Below, one piece after another: positions 1-8,146 of a stretch of DNA of 64,000 nucleotides. Origin of the DNA: JBHENN01 sp046262015 (lineage in GTDB: Bacteria > Actinomycetota > CADDZG01 > WHSQ01); NCBI GenBank assembly GCA_046262015.1, contig JBHENN010000023.1:1-64000 (forward strand). The letters are read 5' to 3'. The translations under genes and the position numbers were made by a program. Numbering within the stretch: the stretch's first letter is position 1; each line of letters starts with the position of its first letter. The notes under the pieces are model-generated. The model saw only the letters and a program-made list of their open reading frames with translations, was not told the origin of the DNA and searched no databases.

Positions 1-213
1 TTCCTCGACCGCGGTGAGGGCGGTGTCGTCAGACTCGGAGCCCGCTAGCGCGGCCCCCGTAGGGGCGGCGGATGCCGCCAGCGCGGCTAGGTCGCCAGGC
101 TCTTCGCCGCTGTCGTCGGCGAACGCGACGCCGGGGAAGACGCTCGCGGCCGCAACCAGCACGGTCGCTAGTGCCACGGCGAGGGCTATACGGGGCTGTG
201 CACGAACCTTCAT
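1..213 (-). CDS. Secreted protein of unknown function, N-terminal part only
   Basis: Only the first 71 codons are in the window; the gene runs off the left edge. The start is an ATG preceded by a near-perfect AGGAGG 4 nt upstream. Residues 1-32 form a clear Sec signal peptide: a basic n-region (MKVRAQPR), an Ala/Val/Leu core and an AFA cleavage site before DDSGEE. The visible mature part is acidic and Ala-rich with no recognisable domain. It is transcribed leftwards out of the window and is separated from the upstream epimerase gene by about 200 bp, so it probably has its own promoter. No function can be assigned. Confidence 0.75.
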   Translation of the reverse strand, partial: MKVRAQPRIALAVALATVLVAAASVFPGVAFADDSGEEPGDLAALAASAAPTGAALAGSESDDTALTAVEE

Positions 214-325
214 CGGTCCTCCTAGTCGCTCCGCTACGTCGTCAACTATGTGCGCTCCGTAGTTACATTCGCCCCGCCTAGGGCATGTCCTTCACGGTGC
301 AGGAGAAATCTGGTACATACATCGG

Positions 326-339
326 CCGGAAATATCCGG
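326..339. repeat. Perfect 5-bp dyad CCGGA-AATA-TCCGG
   Basis: Inverted arms CCGGA and TCCGG separated by AATA, lying in the AT-richer gap about 113 bp upstream of the secreted-protein start. It could be an operator or part of a promoter. It is short enough to arise by chance in GC-rich DNA. Confidence 0.3.
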
Positions 340-382
340 AACTGAACCCCTAAAATACGGCAGAAGCGACCACCGAAGGCGA

Positions 383-404
383 CCCCCGGGCGACTCTGCG
401 GGGG
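383..404 (-). terminator. Possible hairpin after the epimerase gene
   Basis: Read leftwards, CCCCCG and CGGGGG can pair around a 10-nt loop, beginning about 14 nt after the epimerase stop codon. There is no U-tract, so it would be a weak or factor-dependent terminator at best. Confidence 0.3.
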
Positions 405-417
405 CCTCAGATGCGGC

Positions 418-1386
418 TCAGGCCGAACGGAACCACGCGACGGTCTGCTTGAGGCCGTCCCCCAGCGGCGTGGACGGGCTCCACCCCAGGGTGGCCGAGG
501 CCTTGGACGCGTCGATCACGATCCTCTGCAGCTCGCCCGGCCGGGCCGGCGCGTGGACCGGCTCCAGACGGGCGCCGGTCAGCTCCGCGAGCTGAGCGTA
601 GAGCTCGTTCACCGACAGCTCGATCCCGCTCCCGATGTTGACGAGCTCGCCGCTCCCTCGGTCGCGGGCGGCGACGAACGCGGCCACCACGTCGTCGACG
701 TAGACGAAGTCGCGCGTCTGGGTCCCGTCGCCGTAGATGGTGCACGGACGCCCCGCGAGCATCTTGCGGCAGAAGATCGCCACGACCTGTCCCTCGAGAC
801 CGACCTCGGATGCAGGCTCTTGCCGCGGACCGTAGACGTTGGACAGCGCCAGCGCGGTGTAGTCGAGGCCCTGGACGGCCTCGAAGTAGCGAAGGTAATC
901 CAGTACGACCTTCTTCGAGACACCGTAGGGCGACTCCGGCATCGACTCGGGAAGATAGACCTGGTCCTCGGTCACCGGTAGCCGCTCGGGACCGGGCTCG
1001 CCGTAGATGCATCCGCCCGACGATGTGAACACGAACTTGGACGTGCCCGCCTCGGTCGCCGCCTGTAAGAGGTTCAGCGTGCCGATCACGTTGACCATCG
1101 CGTCGTGCAGAGGATCGGCGACCGACTTGCGGACGTCGACCTGCGCGGCAAGATGGAAGATCACCTCAGGCTCGTAGCGGCGGGTCACTTCGGCGACCGC
1201 CGTCGAGGTGACGTCCGTGCGTTGGAAGGTGAACTTGCCCATCGCCGAGCGACGCGCGTCGGCGAGGTTCGCCAGCGCTCCAGACGACAGGTCGTCGACA
1301 CCGAGGACCTCTTCGCCTTCCGCCAGCAACCGGTCGACGAGGTGAGAGCCGATGAAGCCTGCGGCTCCGGTGACCATCACCCGCAC
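418..1386 (-). CDS. NAD-dependent sugar-nucleotide epimerase/dehydratase (GalE-like)
   Basis: A 322-residue extended short-chain dehydrogenase, the usual length for UDP-glucose 4-epimerase-type enzymes. The Rossmann motif GAAGFIG is at residues 7-13, an acidic pair DD at 31-32 follows strand 2 as expected for NAD binding, TSSGG is at 121-125, and the catalytic Tyr-x3-Lys is YGVSK at 154-158. It probably interconverts or dehydrates a nucleotide sugar in the cytoplasm for the neighbouring glycosyltransferases. It is the last gene of a leftward run starting at 6921, 9 bp after the nucleotidyltransferase gene, which would supply its substrate. The exact sugar cannot be read from sequence; UDP-Glc/Gal(NAc) 4-epimerase is the default guess. 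Confidence 0.85.
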   Translation of the reverse strand: MRVMVTGAAGFIGSHLVDRLLAEGEEVLGVDDLSSGALANLADARRSAMGKFTFQRTDVTSTAVAEVTRRYEPEVIFHLAAQVDVRKSVADPLHDAMVNVIGTLNLLQAATEAGTSKFVFTSSGGCIYGEPGPERLPVTEDQVYLPESMPESPYGVSKKVVLDYLRYFEAVQGLDYTALALSNVYGPRQEPASEVGLEGQVVAIFCRKMLAGRPCTIYGDGTQTRDFVYVDDVVAAFVAARDRGSGELVNIGSGIELSVNELYAQLAELTGARLEPVHAPARPGELQRIVIDASKASATLGWSPSTPLGDGLKQTVAWFRSA

Positions 1387-1395
1387 GACACCCTC

Positions 1396-2379
1396 CTAGG
1401 GAACAACGTTCTCACCGTCGGCGACCGCGCGGTCGACCACCTGTGCGCCCGCCGCGACCCGGACGTCCTCGCCCAGGATCGAACCAGAGATCGTCGCCCC
1501 GGCACCGACCGCCACACCCGGCAACAGCACGGAGCGTTCGATCGTGACGTCCTCGGCGACGGCCACTTTGGATCCGAGACAGGACCAGGATACCCGTGCA
1601 CGCTCCGCCACCACGGCTCCGGGTCCGCACAGGACGTGGTCCCCAGATCGGACGGCCGCTGCGGCCCGGTACGCGCCACCGAGCGCGTCGAGGTTCGCCT
1701 GCAGGTACTTGGCAGGAGTGCCGATATCCATCCAGTACGCACCGGTGCTGCACGCGTACAAGCGGGCACCTTCGTCCACGAGGCCCGGGAACAACGCTCG
1801 TTCGGCGGACCACACCTCCGCGGTAGGGATGCGATCGAGGACGCTCGGCTCGAGCACGTAGATGCCGGCGTTGATCAGGTTGGTGGGGGCCCTGCCCGCG
1901 GGAGGCTTCTCGATGAACCCCTCGACGCGACCGTCGGCGGCAGTCGGGACAACCCCGTAAGCCGACGGATCGTCCACCGGGGCCAGGACTATCGTCGCCT
2001 CGGCGCGCCGGGAGTGATGGAAGTCGAGCACCTGAGACAGGTCGACATCCGTCAGCACGTCCCCGTTGAACGCGAGGAAAGTGGAGCCGCCCACGAGCTG
2101 CTCGGCGTTCTTCAGAGCGCCGGCCGTCCCCAGAGGCTCGCGTTCGTGCGTGACCTCGACGACCATCCCCGCGGAACGAGCTCCGGCGACGACGGAATCG
2201 AAGGCATGCGCGAGGTACGACGTCAGCAGCACCACGTCGTGGATACCGTGACGGCGCAGCAGATCGAGGACGTGCTCGACATGCGGCACGTTGGCGATAG
2301 GCAGGAGGTGCTTCGGTCGCGTCTCGGTCAGCGGACGCAGACGCGTGCCGAGACCTCCCGCCAGGATCAGCGCCTTCAC
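1396..2379 (-). CDS. Sugar-phosphate nucleotidyltransferase with hexapeptide-repeat tail
   Basis: A 327-residue enzyme opening with the nucleotidyltransferase signature LAGGLGTRLRP (residues 6-16) and the downstream RPKHLLP lysine motif. The C-terminal third (about 240-327) is rich in V/A/G-spaced hexapeptides typical of a left-handed beta helix. This two-domain layout is found in mannose-1-phosphate guanylyltransferase and glucose-1-phosphate nucleotidyltransferase homologues. It would make an NDP-sugar from a sugar-1-phosphate. A GDP-mannose role would fit the GDP-fucose-synthase-like gene at 5962-6921 in the same run, but this is inference. It lies between the EamA gene and the epimerase with gaps of about 10 bp, so the genes are probably co-transcribed. 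Confidence 0.85.
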   Translation of the reverse strand: MKALILAGGLGTRLRPLTETRPKHLLPIANVPHVEHVLDLLRRHGIHDVVLLTSYLAHAFDSVVAGARSAGMVVEVTHEREPLGTAGALKNAEQLVGGSTFLAFNGDVLTDVDLSQVLDFHHSRRAEATIVLAPVDDPSAYGVVPTAADGRVEGFIEKPPAGRAPTNLINAGIYVLEPSVLDRIPTAEVWSAERALFPGLVDEGARLYACSTGAYWMDIGTPAKYLQANLDALGGAYRAAAAVRSGDHVLCGPGAVVAERARVSWSCLGSKVAVAEDVTIERSVLLPGVAVGAGATISGSILGEDVRVAAGAQVVDRAVADGENVVP

Positions 2380-2389
2380 GTGAGCTCGT

Positions 2390-2848
2390 TCAGGAACCGG
2401 AGACGGTGCGCGATGACAGACCGACGATCGCGATCCCGATCGCGACGATCAGAACGCCCGCCCATCGCAGTGGCGGGACGTCCTCGTTGAACAAGAACCG
2501 GGCAAGTCCCACGACGACCACGTACGACAGCCCGACGAAGGGGTAGGCGAGTGACAGGTCCACACGGGAGAGCACCACGAGCCAGAAAAGAGCCGAGATC
2601 CCGAACAGGGTCAGGCCGCCCCAGAGGCTCGGTTCCTTGGCCGCCCGAGCGATCGTCCCGGTGAGATCCGAGACTTGCGCGGTCCCGATCCTTCCGACGC
2701 GGTCCATGGCGTACTTGAGCGTGAGCTGACCTCCCACGGCGAAAGCAACACTGATCGTGAGCAAGACAACCGAGATGAGAGTGCTGGTGTGGGTAGGCGT
2801 CGACGCGGCGACCGGAACGGCTTCGGGTGGGGGGACCTCCAGTGCCAC
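2390..2848 (-). CDS. Small EamA/DMT-type membrane protein
   Basis: 152 residues with a Pro-rich cytoplasmic lead of about 22 residues, then four hydrophobic segments. This is the half-size architecture of small multidrug-resistance and Arn-flippase-like EamA proteins, which work as dimers. GQLTLKYAMD after the first segment and LSLAYPFVGLSYV in the third match the DMT pattern. Next to sugar-nucleotide and glycosyltransferase genes, a role in flipping a lipid-linked sugar or exporting a small substrate is plausible but unproven. It starts 7 bp after the SpoIID-like gene ends. Confidence 0.75.
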   Translation of the reverse strand: MALEVPPPEAVPVAASTPTHTSTLISVVLLTISVAFAVGGQLTLKYAMDRVGRIGTAQVSDLTGTIARAAKEPSLWGGLTLFGISALFWLVVLSRVDLSLAYPFVGLSYVVVVGLARFLFNEDVPPLRWAGVLIVAIGIAIVGLSSRTVSGS

Positions 2849-2855
2849 GGCGGGT

Positions 2856-4817
2856 TCAGGCGCAGTCGACTTCGATACCGGCGCGCCGGGTCCAGCTGAT
2901 CACGCCGTTCGCGAAGGTCGCGCGCTTGCCGTAGCGGTCGACGACGAGATCGGAGATCGGGTAGCCGCAGCGTGACGACGCCTCACCCATCCGGCGGTAG
3001 CGGTCCTCGACCTTGGCCCACAGGGCGAAGACGCGGTCGCTCTCCGGATTCAGGTACTCGGTCCCGCGCCGGAAGCGCTGGCGCTTGCCACCGGCGGGCA
3101 GCGTCGTGGCCGTCTCGCGCCCCTTCGTCGGAAGGCCCAGCGGCCCGTCGGGGCCCCCGTTCCGCCGGTAGGCGCTGCGGAACCTGCCGAGGACCGGCCG
3201 GGCGCCCGTCGATGCCGACCAGTAGATCGAGCCGTTCACGTAGTTGGCACCGAGGAAAGCCCCCGGCCCCCACACATCCGACGTCGGCATCCCCAGCGGA
3301 CCCCGCTCGCGTCTCAGCGCGTCGTAGCGGCGAAGGATCGGACCCCGCTGCCACACGACCATGTCGGTCGCTTTGCGCCACGTCATCCGACCGACCTCGA
3401 ACCTCTGCGCTTGGCCCAGGGGATCGGACGCTTGCAGGGGCACGGGGTAAGGCGGCGCCTGGGGCGCGCCGGGCGCGCCGTCGAGCCGCTCGTAGCGCGG
3501 CTGGAACCGGGAGCCGACGGCGGTGGCCTGCGTGGACACCTGCACCCGGAACAGCGTGTCCTTCAACGACAGGGCCGAGCGCACCGACCATCCGCTCACC
3601 CGGACGGTCTTGTTGGAGCCCACCACCTTGGCGCCGCCGGTCCCGTCCGCCTTTACCACCGTGACGCGCCCCGAGACGCCGAACGGCCTGATCAACCGGA
3701 ACCGCCGCAGGTTGCCGGTGTTGTAGGCGGCGTCGAGCTTGGATTCGAACGCGTTCCACGTCATCGAGACCGTCCAGGTGTGGTTCGGGTTGGCATCGAC
3801 CGAATCCGGTCCATCTTTCACCCCTCGCAGATATGGCAGTGGCGTGCCGCCCCAGACGTTCTCGTTGTTCTCGGTATGCCCGCCGGAGGACGACGAGTAG
3901 AGCGCCTGGATCGGCGCGCCGTCGTGCTTCACGATCTTGCGGAGGGTCCCGTCGACCGCTCCTTTCCAGTCGTCCCAGTAAGGGCCCGAGCCGGTCCGCT
4001 TCGCATCGCCGATGTACGCCTGATCGACGGTCGAGTCGTACACCGCGCAGTCGCACGGGTCGCGGTGCTGGCCGAGCCGCTGCACCTTCTCGAACGCGTA
4101 GGTCCGTCCGGCGATCGCCTGGGCCCGCAACGCGGCTTGCGGCCACGACGCGGGGACCTCTCCCAACCCGTACAGGTACTTCTGCATCGAGAGCGATACG
4201 ACGAGGCGGAGACAGAACCCGACGTCGCACGAGCCCTGCTGATAGCTGCCGACCTCCATCCGCCCGTACGCGTAGTCCCTCGACTTGTCGGTCACGCGCA
4301 CGAGCGAGCCGTGCTTCTCGTACAGGACGAGCACCGGATGGAGCGGATCGCCGAAGACACTCACACCGTCGACCTCGACGCGGTTGCCGTTCTTGAAGAG
4401 GCGCATCCCTCCCGTCGAGCTCGCTTCGACCTTCCACGTCGCGTTCGTCCCCCCGGATGCGATCCGCGCTCCGCCCGACACCTTGAAGACCAGCTTGCCC
4501 CCGCCTTCGGCCAGCGCCGCCGAGGTGAACCCGACCGCCTTGTGACCCTGCAGCAGCCCGACGCGCATCCGGGCGGGCATCGCCTGCTCGCGCACGCGTG
4601 CGCCGCGGTAGTAATGCTCGAGGATCGCCGAGCCCGACTTGCCGTTGAGAGCCCGTCCGTACGCGCCGTACTGGGACATCCCGATGCCGTGGCCCCAGCC
4701 GCCCCCCTTTATCTTCACGGTCGTCTCGGCCCGCGCGGGCACGGCGGGCAGCGCCAACGCCACAGCGGCGGCCACAACGACTCCAACGGTCCGGTTCACG
4801 GCCCTAGGATGCCTCAC
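2856..4817 (-). CDS. Secreted SpoIID/LytB-domain protein with C-terminal LGFP-type repeats
   Basis: A 653-residue exported protein. I chose the GTG at 4817, which gives a basic n-region (MRHPRAVNR), a hydrophobic core and an ARA cleavage site near residue 30; a GTG at 4799 also works. The mature protein begins with the SpoIID hallmark GWGHGIGMSQYGA (about residues 39-51) and contains the rest of the domain, including RTYAFEK and YSSSSGGHTE. SpoIID domains are peptidoglycan lytic transglycosylases. The last 200 residues carry LGFP-like repeats (GPLGMPTS, GPLGLPTKG, CGYPISD with intervening YW/W motifs), known from actinobacterial envelope proteins. It is embedded in a glycan gene run, suggesting wall remodelling coupled to surface-polymer display. 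Confidence 0.85.
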   Translation of the reverse strand: MRHPRAVNRTVGVVVAAAVALALPAVPARAETTVKIKGGGWGHGIGMSQYGAYGRALNGKSGSAILEHYYRGARVREQAMPARMRVGLLQGHKAVGFTSAALAEGGGKLVFKVSGGARIASGGTNATWKVEASSTGGMRLFKNGNRVEVDGVSVFGDPLHPVLVLYEKHGSLVRVTDKSRDYAYGRMEVGSYQQGSCDVGFCLRLVVSLSMQKYLYGLGEVPASWPQAALRAQAIAGRTYAFEKVQRLGQHRDPCDCAVYDSTVDQAYIGDAKRTGSGPYWDDWKGAVDGTLRKIVKHDGAPIQALYSSSSGGHTENNENVWGGTPLPYLRGVKDGPDSVDANPNHTWTVSMTWNAFESKLDAAYNTGNLRRFRLIRPFGVSGRVTVVKADGTGGAKVVGSNKTVRVSGWSVRSALSLKDTLFRVQVSTQATAVGSRFQPRYERLDGAPGAPQAPPYPVPLQASDPLGQAQRFEVGRMTWRKATDMVVWQRGPILRRYDALRRERGPLGMPTSDVWGPGAFLGANYVNGSIYWSASTGARPVLGRFRSAYRRNGGPDGPLGLPTKGRETATTLPAGGKRQRFRRGTEYLNPESDRVFALWAKVEDRYRRMGEASSRCGYPISDLVVDRYGKRATFANGVISWTRRAGIEVDCA

Positions 4818-4864
4818 CACGCGACCTCGGCGCACCCATCCACCTTCCTCGTTGTCTGTCCGAT

Positions 4865-5947
4865 CTACGGGCCGTGCCTGCGCCGTCCCTCGTCGTGCGC
4901 CGCCCGGTAGACCTCCATCGTCGCGCGCGCGGTGCGGTCCCAGGTGTATCTCGCCGCCCGGGCCTTGCCCGCCGTGGCCAACGACCTCCGAAGCGCCTCG
5001 TCGCCGGCCAGGGTTATCAGGCCGTGTGCAAGGGCATCGACGTCGAGCGGGTCGACGAGCGCTGCCGCATCGCCCAGCACCTCGCGGGCCGCTCCGTAGT
5101 CGCCGACGAGAGCCGGGGTGCCGGCGGCCATGGCTTCCAGCGGGGGCAGCCCGAAGCCCTCGTACATCGACGGGTAACAGAACATGTCGGCTGCGGCCAG
5201 CAGCCCGGGCAGGGTCTCGTCGCCGACCCATCCGACGGTGACGACGCCGGCCGTCTGGGGGAGGCCGGGCCCCCATCCCTTGGGCCCGACCAGCGCCAGG
5301 GTCCAGTCCTCCAGGTCGCCGCGCGCCGCCGTCCACGCCTCGAGCAGGCGGTGCAGGTTCTTGCGGGGCTGCAGCGTCGCCACCGCCACCGCGAACGGCG
5401 GGCTGATACCGAGCGCCTCCAGCGGCGCGCCGGCAAGGGGCGTAGCGCCGAAGAACAGGGGCGAGACGCCGAGGGGGGTGGCGACGATTCGTCCCTCGGG
5501 GACGCCGAACCTCGTGGCGACCTCGTCCGCGATCGTCTGTGTAGGCGTGAGCACGCGTCGGGCGCGCGCCAGTGACCACGGGACGAGCTCCGCCAGGCGC
5601 TCGCCCCCCGGGAACGTGTCGTCGCGGAAGAAACCCAGGTCGTGGATCGTGAGGACGGCCGGGACCTCGGGCGCGGGGGGAAGGACGAAGTTGGTCGCGT
5701 GGATCAGGTCGACCGGCCCGATCAACCGTCCGATCGAAGGCTTGCCGGTGCGCACCCACATCTCCTGCGCGATCCGCGCAGGGATCCTCCAGCGCGCCAT
5801 CCCTCGATCGCTCCGTCCCGAGAACGAGACGGCGAACGGAACGAGCTCCACCCCGCGCACCTCGAGCGCGCTGGAGAGCTCGCGCACGTAGCGGCCGACG
5901 CCCGTCTGGGGATCGAGCAGCGGAGCCGAGTCGATCGCAACCTTCAA
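4865..5947 (-). CDS. Glycosyltransferase family 4 (GT-B)
   Basis: 360 residues. The TTG start at 5947 is chosen because it gives the canonical N-terminus LKVAIDSAPLLDPQTGVGRY and lies 15 bp after the upstream epimerase gene; there is no good Shine-Dalgarno. The N-terminal half has the acceptor-side features VDLIHATNF and LTIHDLGFF. The C-terminal half has the donor-binding motif YEGFGLPPLEAMAAG with the E-x7-E pair of retaining GT4 enzymes. It probably adds a hexose from an NDP-sugar to a lipid-linked or surface glycan on the inner face of the membrane. Donor and acceptor are unknown. Confidence 0.85.
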   Translation of the reverse strand: MKVAIDSAPLLDPQTGVGRYVRELSSALEVRGVELVPFAVSFSGRSDRGMARWRIPARIAQEMWVRTGKPSIGRLIGPVDLIHATNFVLPPAPEVPAVLTIHDLGFFRDDTFPGGERLAELVPWSLARARRVLTPTQTIADEVATRFGVPEGRIVATPLGVSPLFFGATPLAGAPLEALGISPPFAVAVATLQPRKNLHRLLEAWTAARGDLEDWTLALVGPKGWGPGLPQTAGVVTVGWVGDETLPGLLAAADMFCYPSMYEGFGLPPLEAMAAGTPALVGDYGAAREVLGDAAALVDPLDVDALAHGLITLAGDEALRRSLATAGKARAARYTWDRTARATMEVYRAAHDEGRRRHGP

Positions 5948-5961
5948 CCGCGGTGCGGACC

Positions 5962-6921
5962 CTAGATCGTCGCGGATACGGCTTCCTCGCGGTGGCTGCG
6001 GTACCACTCGATCGTGGCTTCGAGCCCGGCGCGCAGCGGGACCCCCGCCTCGAAACCGAAGGCGCGCTTGGCCTTGCTCGTATCGACCCGGCGGCGGGGT
6101 TGACCGTCCGGCTTCGACGCATCCCACCGTAGGCGTCCTTCGAAGCCGACCAGCGAGGCGATCAGCGTGGCCAGATCGGCGATCGCGATCTCAGTGCCCG
6201 AGCCCAGGTTGACCGGATCCGGCTCGTCGTAGAGCTCGGCGCCGAGGAGGATGCCCTCGGCGGCATCCTCGACATACAGGAACTCGCGCGTCGCTCGGCC
6301 CGAACCCCACACCTCGACCTCATCCTCGCCCTGATCCTGCGCATCGGCGAATCTCTTGATCAGCGCGGGGATGACGTGTGAGACCGCCGGATGGAACTTG
6401 TCGCCAGGTCCGTAGAGGTTGGTCGGGAGGAGATAGATCGCGTTCTGGCCATACTGCTGCCGGTTCGCCTGCGCGTGCACCAGCAGGGCCTTCTTGGCGA
6501 CACCGTAGGGAGCGTTGGTGACCTCCGGATAGCCGTCCCACAGCGATTCCTCCTTGAACGGCACCGGCGTGAGATTCGGATAAGCGCAGATCGTCCCGAG
6601 GACCACGGTCTTGTCGACGGCGCGCCGGCGCGCCTCCTCGATCACGTAGGTCCCCATGAGGAGGTTGGTGAGATAGAGCTCCGCGGGATTGGCCATGTTC
6701 GCTCCGATGCCACCCACTCGAGCCGCGAGGTGGATCACCGTGTCCGGGGCCGCGTCGGCGTACAGCTTGCCCACCTGCTGGGGGTCGGTGAGGTCGTAGT
6801 CGCGGCTGCGCGGCACCACTATCTCGCCCACGCCGCGCTGGGTGAGCTTGCGTACGATCACCCGGCCGAGGAAGCCGGCTCCCCCAGTGACCAGCACGCG
6901 CCGCGATCGCCAGTAGGACAT
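5962..6921 (-). CDS. NAD(P)-dependent epimerase, GDP-L-fucose synthase-like
   Basis: 319 residues. VLVTGGAGFLG (9-19) is the nucleotide-binding loop and Tyr139-x3-Lys143 (YGVAK) the catalytic pair. VGGIGANMANPAELY (about 69-83), GTICAYP (109-115) and GPGDKFHPAVSHVIPALI closely follow the GDP-L-fucose synthase subfamily (epimerase-reductase acting on GDP-4-keto-6-deoxymannose), including the subfamily-typical Cys at 112. No GDP-mannose 4,6-dehydratase gene is in the window, so a different 6-deoxysugar is possible. A -10-like TACCAT lies 6 nt upstream of the ATG, so it is probably the first gene of the leftward run and leaderless. Confidence 0.75.
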   Translation of the reverse strand: MSYWRSRRVLVTGGAGFLGRVIVRKLTQRGVGEIVVPRSRDYDLTDPQQVGKLYADAAPDTVIHLAARVGGIGANMANPAELYLTNLLMGTYVIEEARRRAVDKTVVLGTICAYPNLTPVPFKEESLWDGYPEVTNAPYGVAKKALLVHAQANRQQYGQNAIYLLPTNLYGPGDKFHPAVSHVIPALIKRFADAQDQGEDEVEVWGSGRATREFLYVEDAAEGILLGAELYDEPDPVNLGSGTEIAIADLATLIASLVGFEGRLRWDASKPDGQPRRRVDTSKAKRAFGFEAGVPLRAGLEATIEWYRSHREEAVSATI

Positions 6922-6927
6922 AACCGG

Positions 6928-6933
6928 ATGGTA
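6928..6933 (-). promoter_or_regulatory. -10 box TACCAT before the epimerase start
   Basis: Read leftwards, TACCAT is followed by 6 nt and then the ATG at 6921, with no Shine-Dalgarno. This spacing places the transcription start at or next to the start codon. Confidence 0.4.
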
Positions 6934-7012
6934 GTAGCCCTCGCCCACGACGGGCGGTGGCGGAGCCGTGCGACAATCCGCGCGCCATGGAGCTACTCCG
7001 GGACGGGTCGGC

Positions 7013-8146
7013 ATGAAGGTCGGGATCAACCTCCTGTGGCTCGTCCCGGGCCGGGTGGGCGGATCGGAGACCTATCTCGCCCGGCTGCTGAGCGGGCTCG
7101 CCGAACGATCGTCCGAGCTGGACTACACCATCTTCGCCCTCCCGCAGTTCGCCGACGCCCACCCGCACCTCGCCGGCACCTTCAAGGCGGCGTACGCGCC
7201 GGTGACGGGAGGATGGAAGTCGTTCCGGGTAGCGGGGGAGAACACATGGCTTGCCACACAGTGCCGCATCCGCAAGATCGACCTCGTCCATCACGCGGGC
7301 GGGACCATGCCCTTGGTGGGACGGCGGAGACCGCTGCTGACGATCCACGACCTGCAGTACCTCTACTACCCGGAGTACTTCACGCGCACCAAGTTGACCT
7401 TCCTGAAGACGATGGTGCCCCGGTCGGCCGAGGCGGCGCGCCTGGTGCTCACCCCCAGCGAGTTCACCCGCCGGACCGTGATCGAGAGGCTCAATATCGA
7501 TCCCTCGATCGTGGTGGTCGTTCCCCACGGGATCTCACCGCGCGAGCACGCCTCCGGGAGCGGAGACGCGAGTGACATAAGAGAGCGGTACGAGCTGGCA
7601 GGGCCGTTCTTCATCTACCCGGCGATCACGTACCCCCACAAGAACCATCTCGTCCTTCTCGAAGGCTTCGCCAAGGTGGTCGCCTCCCATCCCGACGCCC
7701 GCCTCGTCCTCACGGGCGCGAAGGGCTCGATGGAGGTAGCTCTGGCGGCGGCCGTGCGCTCGCTCGGCCTCGAGGGCTCGGTGAAGCGGCTCGGCTACCT
7801 GCCCGAGAAGGACCTGGACGCGCTCTACGACGAAGCCGTCGCCTTGACGTTCCCGTCCCGTTTCGAAGGCTTCGGCGCGCCGGTCCTTGAAGCGATGACC
7901 CGCGGTTGTCCGGTGATCGCGTCGGACGCCACCGCTCTGCCCGAGGTCGTGGGTGACGCGGGTCTCCTGGTGTCGCCGGACAACCCGGACCACTGGTCCG
8001 AGGCGATGCGTCAGATCCTCGACGACCACGAGTTGCGCACGGGGTACGCGAAGGCCGGACGGGAGCGCGCCCGCTCTTTCACCTGGAAGCGTTCGGCCGA
8101 CGTCCTCGAGGAGGCGTACCGCTACGCCCTGGAAACGACGCTGTGA
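7013..8146 (+). CDS. Glycosyltransferase family 4 (GT-B)
   Basis: 377 residues from an ATG giving MKVGINLLWLVPGRVGGSE, with the GxGG-type acceptor loop right after strand 1. LLTIHDLQYLYYPEYF and VPHGISPREH mark the middle, and FEGFGAPVLEAMTRG carries the E-x7-E nucleotide-sugar motif near the C-terminus. It is a retaining transferase related in layout to the one at 4865-5947 but on the other side of a divergent promoter region. It overlaps the next glycosyltransferase by 4 bp (GTGA), so they are translationally coupled. Confidence 0.88.
   Translation: MKVGINLLWLVPGRVGGSETYLARLLSGLAERSSELDYTIFALPQFADAHPHLAGTFKAAYAPVTGGWKSFRVAGENTWLATQCRIRKIDLVHHAGGTMPLVGRRRPLLTIHDLQYLYYPEYFTRTKLTFLKTMVPRSAEAARLVLTPSEFTRRTVIERLNIDPSIVVVVPHGISPREHASGSGDASDIRERYELAGPFFIYPAITYPHKNHLVLLEGFAKVVASHPDARLVLTGAKGSMEVALAAAVRSLGLEGSVKRLGYLPEKDLDALYDEAVALTFPSRFEGFGAPVLEAMTRGCPVIASDATALPEVVGDAGLLVSPDNPDHWSEAMRQILDDHELRTGYAKAGRERARSFTWKRSADVLEEAYRYALETTL

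Larger units (their letters stand above)
214..417. other. Intergenic region upstream of the secreted-protein gene
   Basis: No gene is visible. The stretch is clearly more AT-rich than its surroundings in the 300-360 part. It holds a GC-rich hairpin just after the epimerase stop (383-404) and a perfect dyad at 326-339. It presumably contains the promoter of the leftward secreted-protein gene, but I cannot place convincing -35 and -10 boxes. Confidence 0.5.

Noticed and set aside
1105..2490. Long plus-strand frame opposite the epimerase and nucleotidyltransferase genes
   Set aside because: Arg/Gly/His-rich composition without motifs, antisense to two clear enzymes.
2856..6122. A single very long minus-strand frame of over 1000 codons covering the SpoIID-like gene and antisense or out-of-frame sequence of the next gene
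   Set aside because: Only 2856-4817 has domain motifs and a signal peptide; the rest is a shadow of the glycosyltransferase at 4865-5947, which is in another frame. High GC keeps unused frames open.
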